Shown here: piece after piece, positions 20,999 through 29,339 of the stretch
Position numbering within the stretch: the first letter of the stretch is position 1
Layout of the letters: every line of letters starts with the position of its first letter
From: Staphylococcus argenteus
GTDB taxonomy: Bacteria > Bacillota > Bacilli > Staphylococcales > Staphylococcaceae
DNA length: 64,000 nucleotides
Reading direction: 5' to 3'
NCBI RefSeq assembly: GCF_000236925.1
Contig: NC_016941.1
Location: 2,244,566 to 2,308,565 of the forward strand
The notes under the pieces: generated by a model
Seen by the model: the letters and a program-made list of their open reading frames with translations, nothing else
The model's database searches: none
What the model was told of the DNA's origin: nothing
Position numbers and translations under genes: made by a program

Positions 20999-22264
20999 TT
21001 ATTTACGTTTCAATTTACGTGATATCTTGATTTTAGCTTTCGTCAAGCGTGGTTTAACTTGTTCAATTAGTTGATACAGCGGTTGATTTAGTACATAATC
21101 GAACTCACCAACTTTTTCACTTAAGTATGTTCCCCACACTTTTTTAAATGCCCACAAGCCATAATGTTCAGAATCTTTATCTGGATCATTATCTGTACCA
21201 CCGAAATCATACGTTGTCGCACCATGATCACGCGCATATTTCATCATCGTATACTGCATATGATGATTTGGTAAGAAATCTCTAAATTCATTAGAAGACG
21301 CACCATATAAATAATATGATTTCGCACCAGCAAACATTAGTAACGCACCAGAAAGATAAATACCATCCGGATGTTCACGTTCTAATGCTTCCAAATCACG
21401 TTTCAAGTCTTCATTTTTAGCAATTTTATTTTTAGCATCATTAATCATGTTTTGTGCTTTTTTAGCTTGTTTCTCAGATGTTTCTTTCTTCTGTTGCCAT
21501 TTAGCAATTTCCGCATTAAGTTCGTTTAATTCTTGATTTACCTTAGCTATATTTTCTTTCGGATCTAATTTCACTAAAAATAGTTCAGCATCCCCATCTT
21601 CATGTAATGCATCATAAATATTTTCAAAATAACTAATATCACGTGTTAAAAAACCATCACGTTCTCCAGTAATTTTCATTAATTCGGCAAAAGTCTTTAA
21701 TCCTTCTCTATTAGAACGTTCTACCGTAGTGCCACGCTTCAAAGCAAGTCTCACTTTTGAGCGATTACGACGTTCAAAACTATTTAATAATTCATCATCT
21801 GTTTTATCAATCGGTGTAATCATAGTCATACGTGGTTGAATATAGTCTTTCGATAAACCTTCTTTAAACCCTTTATGTTTAAACCCTAGTGCTTTCAGAT
21901 TTTGTAATGCATCTGTACCTTTATCAACTTCAACATCGGGATCGATTTTAATTGCATATGCTTTCTCAGCCTTAGCGATTTCTTTTGCACTTTCTAACAA
22001 CGCATTCAGCGCTTCTTTATTACTATAATCAACAACAAAACCACGTGAAATATAACATAACGTAAAAGGTAATCTAGGAACCTTTTTAAATAATAACTGA
22101 GCAACCCCTTGAACCTCACCGTCACGACCTACAGCGATTCTTCTTGCGTACCATCCAGTTAATTGTTTTGTTTCTGCCCATTTCGTTAATTGTAGTAAAT
22201 CTCCATTGGGATGAGATTTAACAAATGCGTCATGTTCTTGATTAGTGATATGCATCTTTTCCAT
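20999..22264 (-). CDS. femX: FemX (FmhB), first glycyltransferase of the lipid II interpeptide bridge
   Basis: A 421-residue enzyme that adds the first glycine to the lysine of lipid II using glycyl-tRNA, after which FemA and FemB extend the pentaglycine bridge. It is essential in S. aureus. The fold is two GNAT-like halves; the coiled-coil arm typical of Fem proteins is seen around residues 240-300 (KVNQELNELNAEIAKWQQKK and following). The C-terminal HHMQYTMMKYARDHGATTYDFGG is the conserved Fem block. The start MEKMHITNQEHDAF matches FemX. The protein differs at about a dozen positions from the S. aureus version I recall. A single gene, with promoter at 22302 and terminator at 20943. Confidence 0.95.
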   Translation of the reverse strand: MEKMHITNQEHDAFVKSHPNGDLLQLTKWAETKQLTGWYARRIAVGRDGEVQGVAQLLFKKVPRLPFTLCYISRGFVVDYSNKEALNALLESAKEIAKAEKAYAIKIDPDVEVDKGTDALQNLKALGFKHKGFKEGLSKDYIQPRMTMITPIDKTDDELLNSFERRNRSKVRLALKRGTTVERSNREGLKTFAELMKITGERDGFLTRDISYFENIYDALHEDGDAELFLVKLDPKENIAKVNQELNELNAEIAKWQQKKETSEKQAKKAQNMINDAKNKIAKNEDLKRDLEALEREHPDGIYLSGALLMFAGAKSYYLYGASSNEFRDFLPNHHMQYTMMKYARDHGATTYDFGGTDNDPDKDSEHYGLWAFKKVWGTYLSEKVGEFDYVLNQPLYQLIEQVKPRLTKAKIKISRKLKRK

Positions 22265-22301
22265 GATTTATGATATCTCCTTCTATTTAACAATACATAT
22301 A

Positions 22302-22330
22302 ATTATACAGTTTGTATCTAACAGTGTCGA
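22302..22330 (-). promoter_or_regulatory. Sigma-A promoter of femX
   Basis: On the minus strand: TCGACA as -35 (22325-22330), 17-base spacer, TATAAT as -10 (22302-22307). The transcript would begin about 30 bases before the femX ATG. Confidence 0.65.
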
Positions 22331-22356
22331 TTCAGAGCATACATATAAAATCGACA
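22325..22356. repeat. Perfect inverted repeat over the femX -35
   Basis: TGTCGATT (22325-22332) and AATCGACA (22349-22356) are exact inverted copies separated by 16 bases. One arm covers the femX -35 element. On the plus strand the second arm is followed by ATTCTTTTTTT, so it could also act as a plus-strand terminator. Confidence 0.5.
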
Positions 22357-22643
22357 ATTCTTTTTTTAATGCTCGTGCTATACGTCGATAAAAAATATGC
22401 ATCTAAAGCCACTTTGTTATATATAATTATAACTTTTAACGAAGTGCCTTTTCACTGCCTTGTCTTTTCTGTATTTAAAAATTACTGCCTTCACATTCAT
22501 CAAAATCATTGTAGTTGAATACTATTTTCGTCAATAGCCTACACTATTCTCAAATTCAAATCTTAATATAGTACAAACACTTTAATGTTCATATACGAAT
22601 ACCCTTGTTATAATATCAATAATCTAATTAAGAGGTGTTTTAA
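22357..22643. other. Gene-free stretch upstream of femX
   Basis: Together with 22265-22356 this makes about 380 bases without a gene. A 68-codon plus-strand frame at 22312 has no ribosome-binding site and starts with TTG. Only the femX promoter, the inverted repeat and a promoter-like AT region before 22644 are seen. Confidence 0.5.
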
Positions 22644-22895
22644 ATGAGAACAATTATTTTAAGTTTATTTATAATAATGAACATCGTCGCAATTATCATG
22701 ACACTTAGCCAACCGCTAACAGTAAATTACTTTAGTTTACGTGTCATACTAATCTTTTTCACATTTATATTATCAGTCTTTTTCATATTAATTAAGTCAT
22801 CACGTTTAAACAATATGTTGACTATTTTATCTATCATACTTGCCATCATCCATATGGCCATACTTGCACATAGCACGTACGTATATCTATACTAA
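22644..22895 (+). CDS. Small membrane protein of unknown function
   Basis: An 83-residue protein with three hydrophobic helices (about residues 3-21, 30-49 and 57-80) and few charged residues, so an integral membrane protein. AAGAGGTG lies seven to eight bases before the ATG. It overlaps the end of the convergent glyoxalase-like gene by nine bases. I do not recognise a family. Confidence 0.72.
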   Translation: MRTIILSLFIIMNIVAIIMTLSQPLTVNYFSLRVILIFFTFILSVFFILIKSSRLNNMLTILSIILAIIHMAILAHSTYVYLY

Positions 22896-23651
22896 TGGTT
22901 CGAATCGATATATAGCACCTCTTATAAAAATTGAATATGGTGAAGTTGCCTGTGCATCTTTAATAATCATAGTATGATATTTTGAAACTTTACCATCTTC
23001 AATTCTAAAATAAATATCATCATTTTTTAAAATCAAATCTGTATAATTTTCACTTTCCTCCACAATGTCCATGTCATACCATTTCAACCAATTTGCAACT
23101 GTTTGTGATCGATTTGTACTTTTCATAATAATTGTTTCAACAGAAAATTGTGTTTGATAATATTTTTCCAATTTTTCAGTTCGCATTGAATCACTTTCTT
23201 CCCATTGAATAAAAAATGGTGGCTTGATATCGTTATCATCTTGTTTCATGATATAAAGTAATTGCCACTTCACTTTGCCATCTTTATGTGTATCTCTTTC
23301 CATTTGAATTGGCCCTACAACTTCAACTTGTTCACTTTGTAATCTATTCTTCACTGCTTTTATATCATCTGTACGAATGCAAATATTTTTAAAACCTTGT
23401 TCATATTTTTCTTGAACAATTTGAGTAGCAAAAGCAACATCGCCTTCTATCGTTTTCGCCATTTTCTTTAACTTTTCATTATTTTCTACATCCAATAGTT
23501 CAATATAATTTTCATTAATGTAACCTAATTTATTAAATGTTCCAAATTTATTATGATGCCCACCTGAATGCAACTTTATAACGTCTCCTGGAAAATTAAA
23601 ATGATTCAACTGGTCAATATAATGAATAATATGATCAAATTTTAATACCAT
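22887..23651 (-). CDS. Glyoxalase-like (VOC superfamily) protein
   Basis: A 254-residue cytosolic protein with the vicinal-oxygen-chelate pattern. The N-terminal FDHIIHYIDQLN supplies the first histidine, and HSGGHHNKFGTFNKLGYINENYIELLDV matches the Glyoxalase_3 type in which the first two strands are followed by an acidic ligand. The second half is a degenerate repeat. I chose the ATG at 23651 (MVLKFDHII) because GGGGGA sits just upstream; the ATG four codons earlier overlaps that site. It is divergent from the marR/MFS pair. The substrate is unknown. Confidence 0.8.
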   Translation of the reverse strand: MVLKFDHIIHYIDQLNHFNFPGDVIKLHSGGHHNKFGTFNKLGYINENYIELLDVENNEKLKKMAKTIEGDVAFATQIVQEKYEQGFKNICIRTDDIKAVKNRLQSEQVEVVGPIQMERDTHKDGKVKWQLLYIMKQDDNDIKPPFFIQWEESDSMRTEKLEKYYQTQFSVETIIMKSTNRSQTVANWLKWYDMDIVEESENYTDLILKNDDIYFRIEDGKVSKYHTMIIKDAQATSPYSIFIRGAIYRFEPLV

Positions 23652-23724
23652 GGTATCCCCCATTTACATGTAATTACGCTTATTTTAACAAAGTATAAAA
23701 TTTTATGCTCTTAATAATTATATA

Positions 23725-23753
23725 TTGCTTTCCATTTATCTTCGTTTTATAAT
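23725..23753 (+). promoter_or_regulatory. Promoter of the marR-MFS operon
   Basis: TTGCTT (23725-23730), 17-base spacer, TATAAT (23748-23753). Transcription would start near 23760, just before the operator at 23770. Confidence 0.7.
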
Positions 23754-23769
23754 TACTAATGTTCTAAAA

Positions 23770-23788
23770 TAGTTAGCCAAGCTAACTA
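23770..23788. promoter_or_regulatory. MarR-type operator
   Basis: TAGTTAGC-CAA-GCTAACTA is a perfect inverted repeat with eight-base arms and three-base centre, lying at about +10 to +28 of the predicted transcript, directly before the marR gene. MarR proteins usually bind such sites in their own promoters, so autorepression is likely. Confidence 0.7.
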
Positions 23789-23810
23789 ATTAAGATTAGG
23801 AGATGTCACT

Positions 23811-24266
23811 ATGTTAGCACACGAATTTTTTAATAGTTTTATTTCAGTTTATAGACCTTACTTAAAATTAGCTGAACCGATATTAGATAAACACAATATA
23901 TATTATGGTCAATGGTTAATCTTACGTGATATCGCAAAACACCAACCAACCACACTCATTGATATTTCACATCGACGTGCGATTGAAAAACCAACAGCAA
24001 GAAAAACATTAAAAGTCCTAATTGAAAATGAATTAATTATAGTGGAAAACAGTTTAGAAGATAAACGCCAAAAGTTTTTAAGTTTAACGTCTAAAGGAAC
24101 TAAACTTTATGAGGCAGTTTGTAACGATGTACAAATACTTCAACAAACTATTGTTGATAAAACTGATATTTCAACTGATCAAATGACAGCAATAGTTAAT
24201 ATAATGAATCAAATTCATGAAACACTTTTAAAGGAGGCAAACGATGATGGATCAATCATCAAATAA
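23811..24266 (+). CDS. MarR-family transcriptional regulator
   Basis: A 151-residue winged-helix regulator. The recognition helix region IDISHRRAIEKPTARKTLKVLIENELI (about residues 45-71) is followed by the wing SLEDKRQKFLSLTSKG, whose D-x-R pattern is the MarR signature. AGGAGATG precedes the ATG. It overlaps the MFS gene by 23 bases, which implies co-transcription and probably control of that transporter. The perfect palindrome at 23770-23788 is its probable operator. No cysteine is visible in the N-terminal part, so redox sensing like MgrA/SarZ is unlikely. Confidence 0.9.
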   Translation: MLAHEFFNSFISVYRPYLKLAEPILDKHNIYYGQWLILRDIAKHQPTTLIDISHRRAIEKPTARKTLKVLIENELIIVENSLEDKRQKFLSLTSKGTKLYEAVCNDVQILQQTIVDKTDISTDQMTAIVNIMNQIHETLLKEANDDGSIIK

Positions 24267-25452
24267 AGCACCAATTTTCACCAAAAGTTTTACCATTAAT
24301 TTTATCGTTAATTTTATTGTTTATTTATGTATGTATTTATTACTAGTAGTTATAGCAGGATACAGTAAACAAACATTTCATGCCTCTGATTCTCTAGCCG
24401 GTCTAGTAGTTGGATTATTCATTGTTGGTTCTTTAATAGGTCGTTTTGGTACTGGTAAATTCGTCAATCAAATTGGTCCAAAACGTTTATTATCCATTGG
24501 TTTGGTTGCTTTAATCCTGACTCAATTACTTTATTTTGTTGACGGTTCTTTAGCATTTTTAATATTCGTTCGTCTTATTAACGGTATTGCCACTGCTATT
24601 GTAACTACGGCAACAGGTACTATTGCTGCTTATGTCACACCTGTAAATAGAAAAAGTGAAGGCATCAGTTTATTTTCACTTAGTTTAGTTTTAGGTACAG
24701 CGATTGGACCATTTCTTGGAATGTTGCTTATCACAAAATATAGTATCAATTTACTTTTCATTATTTGCGCAGCATTAGGTGTACTAGGATTAATCATCTC
24801 ATTATTTATAAAAGTTGATTTCGATATGTCTGAAAGTAAGACAAATCATAATATGATAGAAAAGCGTACATTTAGCATTCATCAATTTATTGCTAAAGAA
24901 GCCATTCCTGTGGCCATTGTCATGCTCTTAATCGGTGTGACTTACGCATCAATCTTAACTTATTTACAAGCATTTGCTATCGAGCGTCAACTCGTAACGG
25001 CAGCAAGTTATTTCTTCATTTGTTACGCGATTGCGTCATTAGTTACTAGACCAATTGCCGGCAGATTGATGGATGATAAAAATGAAAATGTGATCGTATA
25101 TCCAGCATTTATTATGCTCTTCTTGTCTTTTGTATGCTTAATTATAAGCCATCAAAGCTGGCTTATATTAATTGCTGGTGCATGTCTTGGTTTAGGTTAC
25201 GGAAATTTATCATCTGCTATGCAGTCAATTGCTATTAAAGTCTCACCACCAATTAAATACGGCATTGCTACATCAACGTTTTATGTAGGGCTTGATGCTG
25301 GTGTCGGCTTTGGTCCATCGTTTCTAGGATTATTTAGCCATATGTTTTCACATAGTCAAATATTTGGTTTTATGGCAGTTTTAGCTATTATTACCATGGT
25401 TGTTTATTTCTTTGTTCATGGACGTCATGTTACACATAATCCTTCACACTAA
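24244..25452 (+). CDS. Major facilitator superfamily efflux transporter
   Basis: A 402-residue protein with 12 predicted helices. The MFS motif A is in the loop after helix 2, GRFGTGKFVNQIGPKRLLS, and the motif C-like glycine/proline pattern LVLGTAIGPFLGMLL in helix 5 suggests a drug:proton antiporter. The start overlaps the marR end and has AAGGAGGC upstream. Paired with a MarR repressor, it is probably an inducible exporter; substrate not known. Confidence 0.88.
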   Translation: MMDQSSNKAPIFTKSFTINFIVNFIVYLCMYLLLVVIAGYSKQTFHASDSLAGLVVGLFIVGSLIGRFGTGKFVNQIGPKRLLSIGLVALILTQLLYFVDGSLAFLIFVRLINGIATAIVTTATGTIAAYVTPVNRKSEGISLFSLSLVLGTAIGPFLGMLLITKYSINLLFIICAALGVLGLIISLFIKVDFDMSESKTNHNMIEKRTFSIHQFIAKEAIPVAIVMLLIGVTYASILTYLQAFAIERQLVTAASYFFICYAIASLVTRPIAGRLMDDKNENVIVYPAFIMLFLSFVCLIISHQSWLILIAGACLGLGYGNLSSAMQSIAIKVSPPIKYGIATSTFYVGLDAGVGFGPSFLGLFSHMFSHSQIFGFMAVLAIITMVVYFFVHGRHVTHNPSH

Positions 25453-25464
25453 TAGCTTTGTATA

Positions 25465-25540
25465 AAAAAGCATGCTAATCAAATTACATCATTGTCTGTC
25501 CCCAAGACATTGATACGATGAACTGATTAGCATGCTTTTA
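25465..25540. terminator. Bidirectional terminator between MFS gene and sarV
   Basis: AAAAAGCATGCTAATCA and TGATTAGCATGCTTTTA are exact inverted arms of 16 bases with a loop of about 43 bases. T runs flank it on both sides. The two genes converge here. Confidence 0.82.
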
Positions 25541-25545
25541 TTATA

Positions 25546-25896
25546 TTAATTTGTAACGCTTAATACTTCTATTTCTTTTTTAATTTTGTCTAGTACTTTC
25601 TTTTGTGGCGCACTATAGAAATAGAATACTTGTCTTTCATCCGTTTCAGAACGCAGTTTAGAAATAAGTTCTTTTTTGTAGATTTTACGGATAATCACAT
25701 CAATTTTACTTGTATCCCATAACATTTCGAAATGTAATGTATCTCTTAATTCCTTACCACTAATCTTTTCAGCTTCATACACTTTAAAAAGTACTACAAA
25801 CTCTTCAATAGAAATCTTGTGTGTTGATTTCAACCAGTGCTTTAACTGACTTAACTCTCTTTCTGCTTCTATAAAACGTTGAACCTTATTACTCAT
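25546..25896 (-). CDS. sarV: SarV, SarA-family regulator
   Basis: A 116-residue single-domain winged-helix protein of the SarA family. The family signature is visible in the wing, [13 protein letters not shown] (about residues 84-96), and the helix-turn-helix is within [27 protein letters not shown]. In S. aureus SarV next to moaA is repressed by SarA and MgrA and promotes autolysis. An AGGAGG ribosome-binding site precedes the ATG and a TATAAT hexamer lies at 25941-25946 on the minus strand. The identity rests on its place between the MFS gene and moaA and on its sequence. Confidence 0.9.
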   Translation of the reverse strand: MSNKVQRFIEAERELSQLKHWLKSTHKISIEEFVVLFKVYEAEKISGKELRDTLHFEMLWDTSKIDVIIRKIYKKELISKLRSETDERQVFYFYSAPQKKVLDKIKKEIEVLSVTN

Positions 25897-26506
25897 AATA
25901 TGATGCCTCCTATGTTTCTTCTTAGATGTTTGTAATTCATATTATAATACAATTACTTAAATTAATTATATATCAAACTTAGCATTTTATCTATTACAAA
26001 TATTAAATTGATGTCTATATCTTGTTTAGATTTATATCTTTTGGACAACTCGTTATTTAATCGACAAATTTTATACTTAAATATGATATTTTACAACTTA
26101 ATGTTTTGGTGCTAATTTTGACAATACCACACATGTTGTTCGTATATATTTTTAAATTTCTACAGCGTTAGCTATATTCTTTAATCAAACGTAAAAACGA
26201 TCATCTCTATATAATTTGGTATAGATATGATCGCTATTTTAGGTAGGGACTTTGTTATCTATAAAATTAAAACTCATAGGCAATAAGTTGATAATTTTGT
26301 CACTTCATAAAAAATCATTTGCGAACTTAACTTTAATTCAAAAACACATCATAGCATATTAACCAAAATAGTGGCTAAAATAATAGAAAAGCGTCACTTC
26401 ATTTCACAGAAATTATCATACTTATAATATTTACGTGATGTCTATTTTCTAAAAAATAAGATTGATAAACAAAAAATTATTTTTAGTCAATGCAACATTA
26501 AATCAA
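25897..26506. other. 610-base gene-free region between moaA and sarV
   Basis: Very AT-rich. It holds the sarV promoter region at its right-flank side (25897-25990) and a hairpin at 26194-26240. I find no frame with a ribosome-binding site. A small RNA ending at the hairpin is possible. Confidence 0.5.
26194..26240. terminator. Orphan hairpin in the moaA-sarV gap
   Basis: AACGATCATCTCTATA pairs with TATAGATATGATCGCT (a few mismatches) around a TAATTTGG loop. It is followed by TTTTA on the plus strand and by TTTTTAC on the minus strand. No gene ends nearby on either strand. Confidence 0.5.
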
Positions 26507-27529
26507 TTAACCACCAATATAATTCATATTGATTTTTTTACGTTGACGATTGGCAACTGTTTGTGCCGTTCTCTCATCTGAATAACGATCATCTCGCACA
26601 TGCCATAACGCTTTGAACTGCTCTTTTAATTCTTCATCAGTTACGCCAGAGCGAATAAACGACTTAACATTAAATCCATCGACAGTTGAGAATAAGCACC
26701 CGTAAAATTTTCCATCTGATGATAATCTTGCACGTGTACATGACGAACAAAATGATTGGGACACGCTTGTAATCAATCCAAATTTAACACCATTGTCCTT
26801 GTGACGATAATATTTTGCAACTTCACCAAAGTATTTAGGTTCAACAGCTTCTATTTCAAAATTCTGTTCAATCATTGTAAGCATTTCATCTTTTGTTACT
26901 ACCTTATTAAAATTCCACCCATTATCATTACCGACATCCATAAATTCTATAAATCGAATTTCAATGTGCTTTTGTTTAAAATAGTTGAGCATTGGTATAA
27001 TTTGACCATCATTAATTCCTTTTTGTATAACAACATTAACTTTAACATTGAAACCTATAGATTTTGCATAATCGATTTGTTCCAATATCGTTGTAGCTTT
27101 AATATTTCGATTATTAATTGATTGAAACAACGTATCATCTATAGCATCTAGGCTGACATTAATTCTACGAAGTCCAGCAGCATATAATTTTTGACCATGT
27201 TTTTTTAATAATAAACCATTTGTTGTTAACCCTATATCTTCAATACCTTCAATTTGAGTTAATTTTGCAATGAGTTGATCTAAATCTCTTCGCATTAATG
27301 GTTCACCACCAGTAATCCGAAGTTTTTTCACGCCTAATTCCGAATAAATTTTAGCAATTCTCGTCATCTCATCAAAAGTTAACAATTCATTTTTAGGTAA
27401 AAATATAAAGTCATCCCCAAATACTTCTTTAGGCATACAGTAATCACATCTAAAATTACAACGATCTGTCACAGATAACCGTAAGTCACGGATTGGACGT
27501 CCTAGTTTATCTTTAATTTGTTCTACCAT
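26507..27529 (-). CDS. moaA: GTP 3',8-cyclase MoaA
   Basis: A 340-residue radical SAM enzyme that, with MoaC, turns GTP into cyclic pyranopterin monophosphate, the first step of molybdenum cofactor synthesis. The SAM cluster cysteines are C24, C28 and C31 in CNFRCDYC; the second cluster that binds GTP uses the cysteines in [19 protein letters not shown] near residues 260-280. The protein ends in the GG tail (NYIGG) needed for activity. It is the last gene of the moeA-mobB-moaE-moaD-mobA-moaA operon, 19 bases after mobA. The S. aureus MoaA structure is known. Confidence 0.97.
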   Translation of the reverse strand: MVEQIKDKLGRPIRDLRLSVTDRCNFRCDYCMPKEVFGDDFIFLPKNELLTFDEMTRIAKIYSELGVKKLRITGGEPLMRRDLDQLIAKLTQIEGIEDIGLTTNGLLLKKHGQKLYAAGLRRINVSLDAIDDTLFQSINNRNIKATTILEQIDYAKSIGFNVKVNVVIQKGINDGQIIPMLNYFKQKHIEIRFIEFMDVGNDNGWNFNKVVTKDEMLTMIEQNFEIEAVEPKYFGEVAKYYRHKDNGVKFGLITSVSQSFCSSCTRARLSSDGKFYGCLFSTVDGFNVKSFIRSGVTDEELKEQFKALWHVRDDRYSDERTAQTVANRQRKKINMNYIGG

Positions 27530-27548
27530 TTCCGGACCCCCTAACTAC

Positions 27549-28148
27549 TTACAATATTTTTATTAATGTGTCCAAATCTTGTTGATAATTTATATTCCTA
27601 TACCAATACGTTGGTGCATCTACATCATTCACGTCTAAACAGTCTGTAGATAACTCACGGTATACATTTTTAAAACTATAATCGTCTGAGTTTAAAGCTC
27701 TAGTTATAGCATCTAATGCATTTGGACTATAGAAGGCAATGGTTGGTATAAATCGTCCATCTTCTTTAAAAGCTGCCACATCCAAATGATCTTCGATAAG
27801 GTGTGATACTAAAAATTGATACAAACTACTAACAGCTTTACCGGTAATCATAGGCGTATCGACAGAAACAACAAAAAACAACTCCTCTTCAGGGTGTTGT
27901 TTCATAATTGTATAAATACCTGATAAAGGACCTTTATCTTGATGTTCGACATCATCAATAACGACATTCGGATAATCAAATTGCGTTGACAATTGCGCAT
28001 TTGTACTAATAATAATTTCATTAAACATATTTGTTGAATCCAACGTCTTAATTATTTTTCTATAAAAAGGGTCGCCGTTCAATTGTGCGAATGCTTTCGG
28101 TTTACCAAAACGTTTAGAATGACCACCTGCAAGAATAATTGCTTTCAT
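27549..28148 (-). CDS. mobA: Molybdenum cofactor guanylyltransferase MobA
   Basis: A 199-residue nucleotidyltransferase that attaches GMP to Mo-molybdopterin to make the guanine dinucleotide form used by bacterial formate dehydrogenases and nitrate reductases. The GTP-binding motif [15 protein letters not shown] is at residues 6-20, and the metal-binding aspartate is in VVSVDTPMI near residue 100. It lies six bases upstream in order from moaD and before moaA. Confidence 0.95.
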   Translation of the reverse strand: MKAIILAGGHSKRFGKPKAFAQLNGDPFYRKIIKTLDSTNMFNEIIISTNAQLSTQFDYPNVVIDDVEHQDKGPLSGIYTIMKQHPEEELFFVVSVDTPMITGKAVSSLYQFLVSHLIEDHLDVAAFKEDGRFIPTIAFYSPNALDAITRALNSDDYSFKNVYRELSTDCLDVNDVDAPTYWYRNINYQQDLDTLIKIL

Positions 28149-28154
28149 ATAATT

Positions 28155-28388
28155 TTACCCCCCACTAACTGGTGGAATTAGTGCAACGGTATCATTCGGA
28201 TTTATGAAATCTGATTTTTGTACAAATTCCTCATTTACAGCAACTTGAAATTTTTTATTATTTATTTGTGGATAACGTTCAAATAAGAAACTTTCAAATT
28301 GCTGCACAGTTACCGCTTTTTCAAGCACAATATCTTCTTGTCCCTTTTTTAAAATTTCTTTAATTTCTGCGAAGTAAAGTACCTTCAT
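28155..28388 (-). CDS. moaD: Molybdopterin synthase small subunit MoaD
   Basis: A 77-residue ubiquitin-like sulfur carrier. It ends PPVSGG, the diglycine that is adenylated by MoeB and then thiocarboxylated. The start MKVLYFAEIKEIL is typical of MoaD. It pairs with MoaE, encoded five bases upstream in the operon; the S. aureus MoaD/MoaE complex has been crystallised. Confidence 0.95.
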   Translation of the reverse strand: MKVLYFAEIKEILKKGQEDIVLEKAVTVQQFESFLFERYPQINNKKFQVAVNEEFVQKSDFINPNDTVALIPPVSGG

Positions 28389-28393
28389 TTCTA

Positions 28394-28840
28394 TTATTCC
28401 TCCCTCTTCGCTTCCTCATAATTACCTTTTTGATGACCTTGCCATTCAGAACCATCTTCCCAAATTTCTTTTTTCCAAATTGGAACGATTTCTTTAATTC
28501 GTTCGATAGCGTATTCATTTGCTCTGTACGCATCTTTACGATGTGGCGACGATACGGCAATTAATACTGCAACATCAGAAATTTGTAATGGTCCTATTCT
28601 ATGCACAATGCTCGTAATCGTCCCAGGCCATTTTTCATTTATTTCATCCCCGATTTGTGCTAATTTCTTTTCAGCCATCGGAACATATGCTTCATATTCG
28701 AGATATTCCGTTTTAACTCCCTTAGTCCACTCTCGTACATGACCTGTAAAAACAACTACAGCTCCTTGATATTCATTAATAGTGAAATCTCGGTATGGTG
28801 CTGTTTCTATCGGATCAGTCACGATTTCAAATTGTTTCAT
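28394..28840 (-). CDS. moaE: Molybdopterin synthase large subunit MoaE
   Basis: A 148-residue catalytic subunit that inserts two sulfurs into the precursor. Conserved features are GAVVVFTGHVREWTKG (about residues 27-42), HRIGPLQISDVAVLIAVSSPHR (about 83-104) and the catalytic lysines in VPIWKKEIWEDGSEW near residue 130. It is placed between mobB and moaD. Confidence 0.96.
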   Translation of the reverse strand: MKQFEIVTDPIETAPYRDFTINEYQGAVVVFTGHVREWTKGVKTEYLEYEAYVPMAEKKLAQIGDEINEKWPGTITSIVHRIGPLQISDVAVLIAVSSPHRKDAYRANEYAIERIKEIVPIWKKEIWEDGSEWQGHQKGNYEEAKREE

Positions 28841-28853
28841 TCATTTCAATCCT

Positions 28854-29339
28854 CTATTTAAATTGTGCGTCACAATCATTTTTCACTTTATTTAATAGCC
28901 AATTATCAAATAACGTAAAATCATCGGTCTCCCTGACGTTAATGCTATAGCATATATTTGATAATTGTCTTAATTCCTCTAAATCTTGCTCATTTTGATA
29001 GACAACCACTTTGTCAAAAACTGCATTTTTGAAACCTTCAACTAAAATGATATTGGTGTCAATTGTAACAGATTTTTCAATAATTTGAGTAAGATTTTGT
29101 TTTTCAACTCGTGTAACAGTTTGTTGAAATTCTAGACCATGCACAATACTTTGATCTGCTCCTGCTTCAAAATGTTTCATATGATCTACATCAGTATGTT
29201 GTAATTGAATATCTTCATCATAATGACCATGATGTTTAATCGTAGCAACTTTATAACCTTGTGATTTTAGAAAAGATACTGCATGTGACATCAGTGTTGT
29301 CTTTCCAGCATTTTTATAACCTATGATTTGCAAAATCAT
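28854..29339 (-). CDS. mobB: Molybdopterin-guanine dinucleotide biosynthesis adaptor MobB
   Basis: A 161-residue P-loop GTPase that assists MobA. The Walker A is GYKNAGKTTL (residues 7-16) and the VATIKHHGHYDEDI segment follows it, with ILVEGFKNAVFDKVVV as the B-motif region. It overlaps the end of moeA by four bases, so the two are coupled. Non-essential in other bacteria. Confidence 0.94.
   Translation of the reverse strand: MILQIIGYKNAGKTTLMSHAVSFLKSQGYKVATIKHHGHYDEDIQLQHTDVDHMKHFEAGADQSIVHGLEFQQTVTRVEKQNLTQIIEKSVTIDTNIILVEGFKNAVFDKVVVYQNEQDLEELRQLSNICYSINVRETDDFTLFDNWLLNKVKNDCDAQFK

Noticed and set aside
22312..22518. A 68-codon plus-strand frame upstream of femX
   Set aside because: It starts with TTG, lacks a ribosome-binding site and overlaps the femX promoter; the predicted protein looks random.
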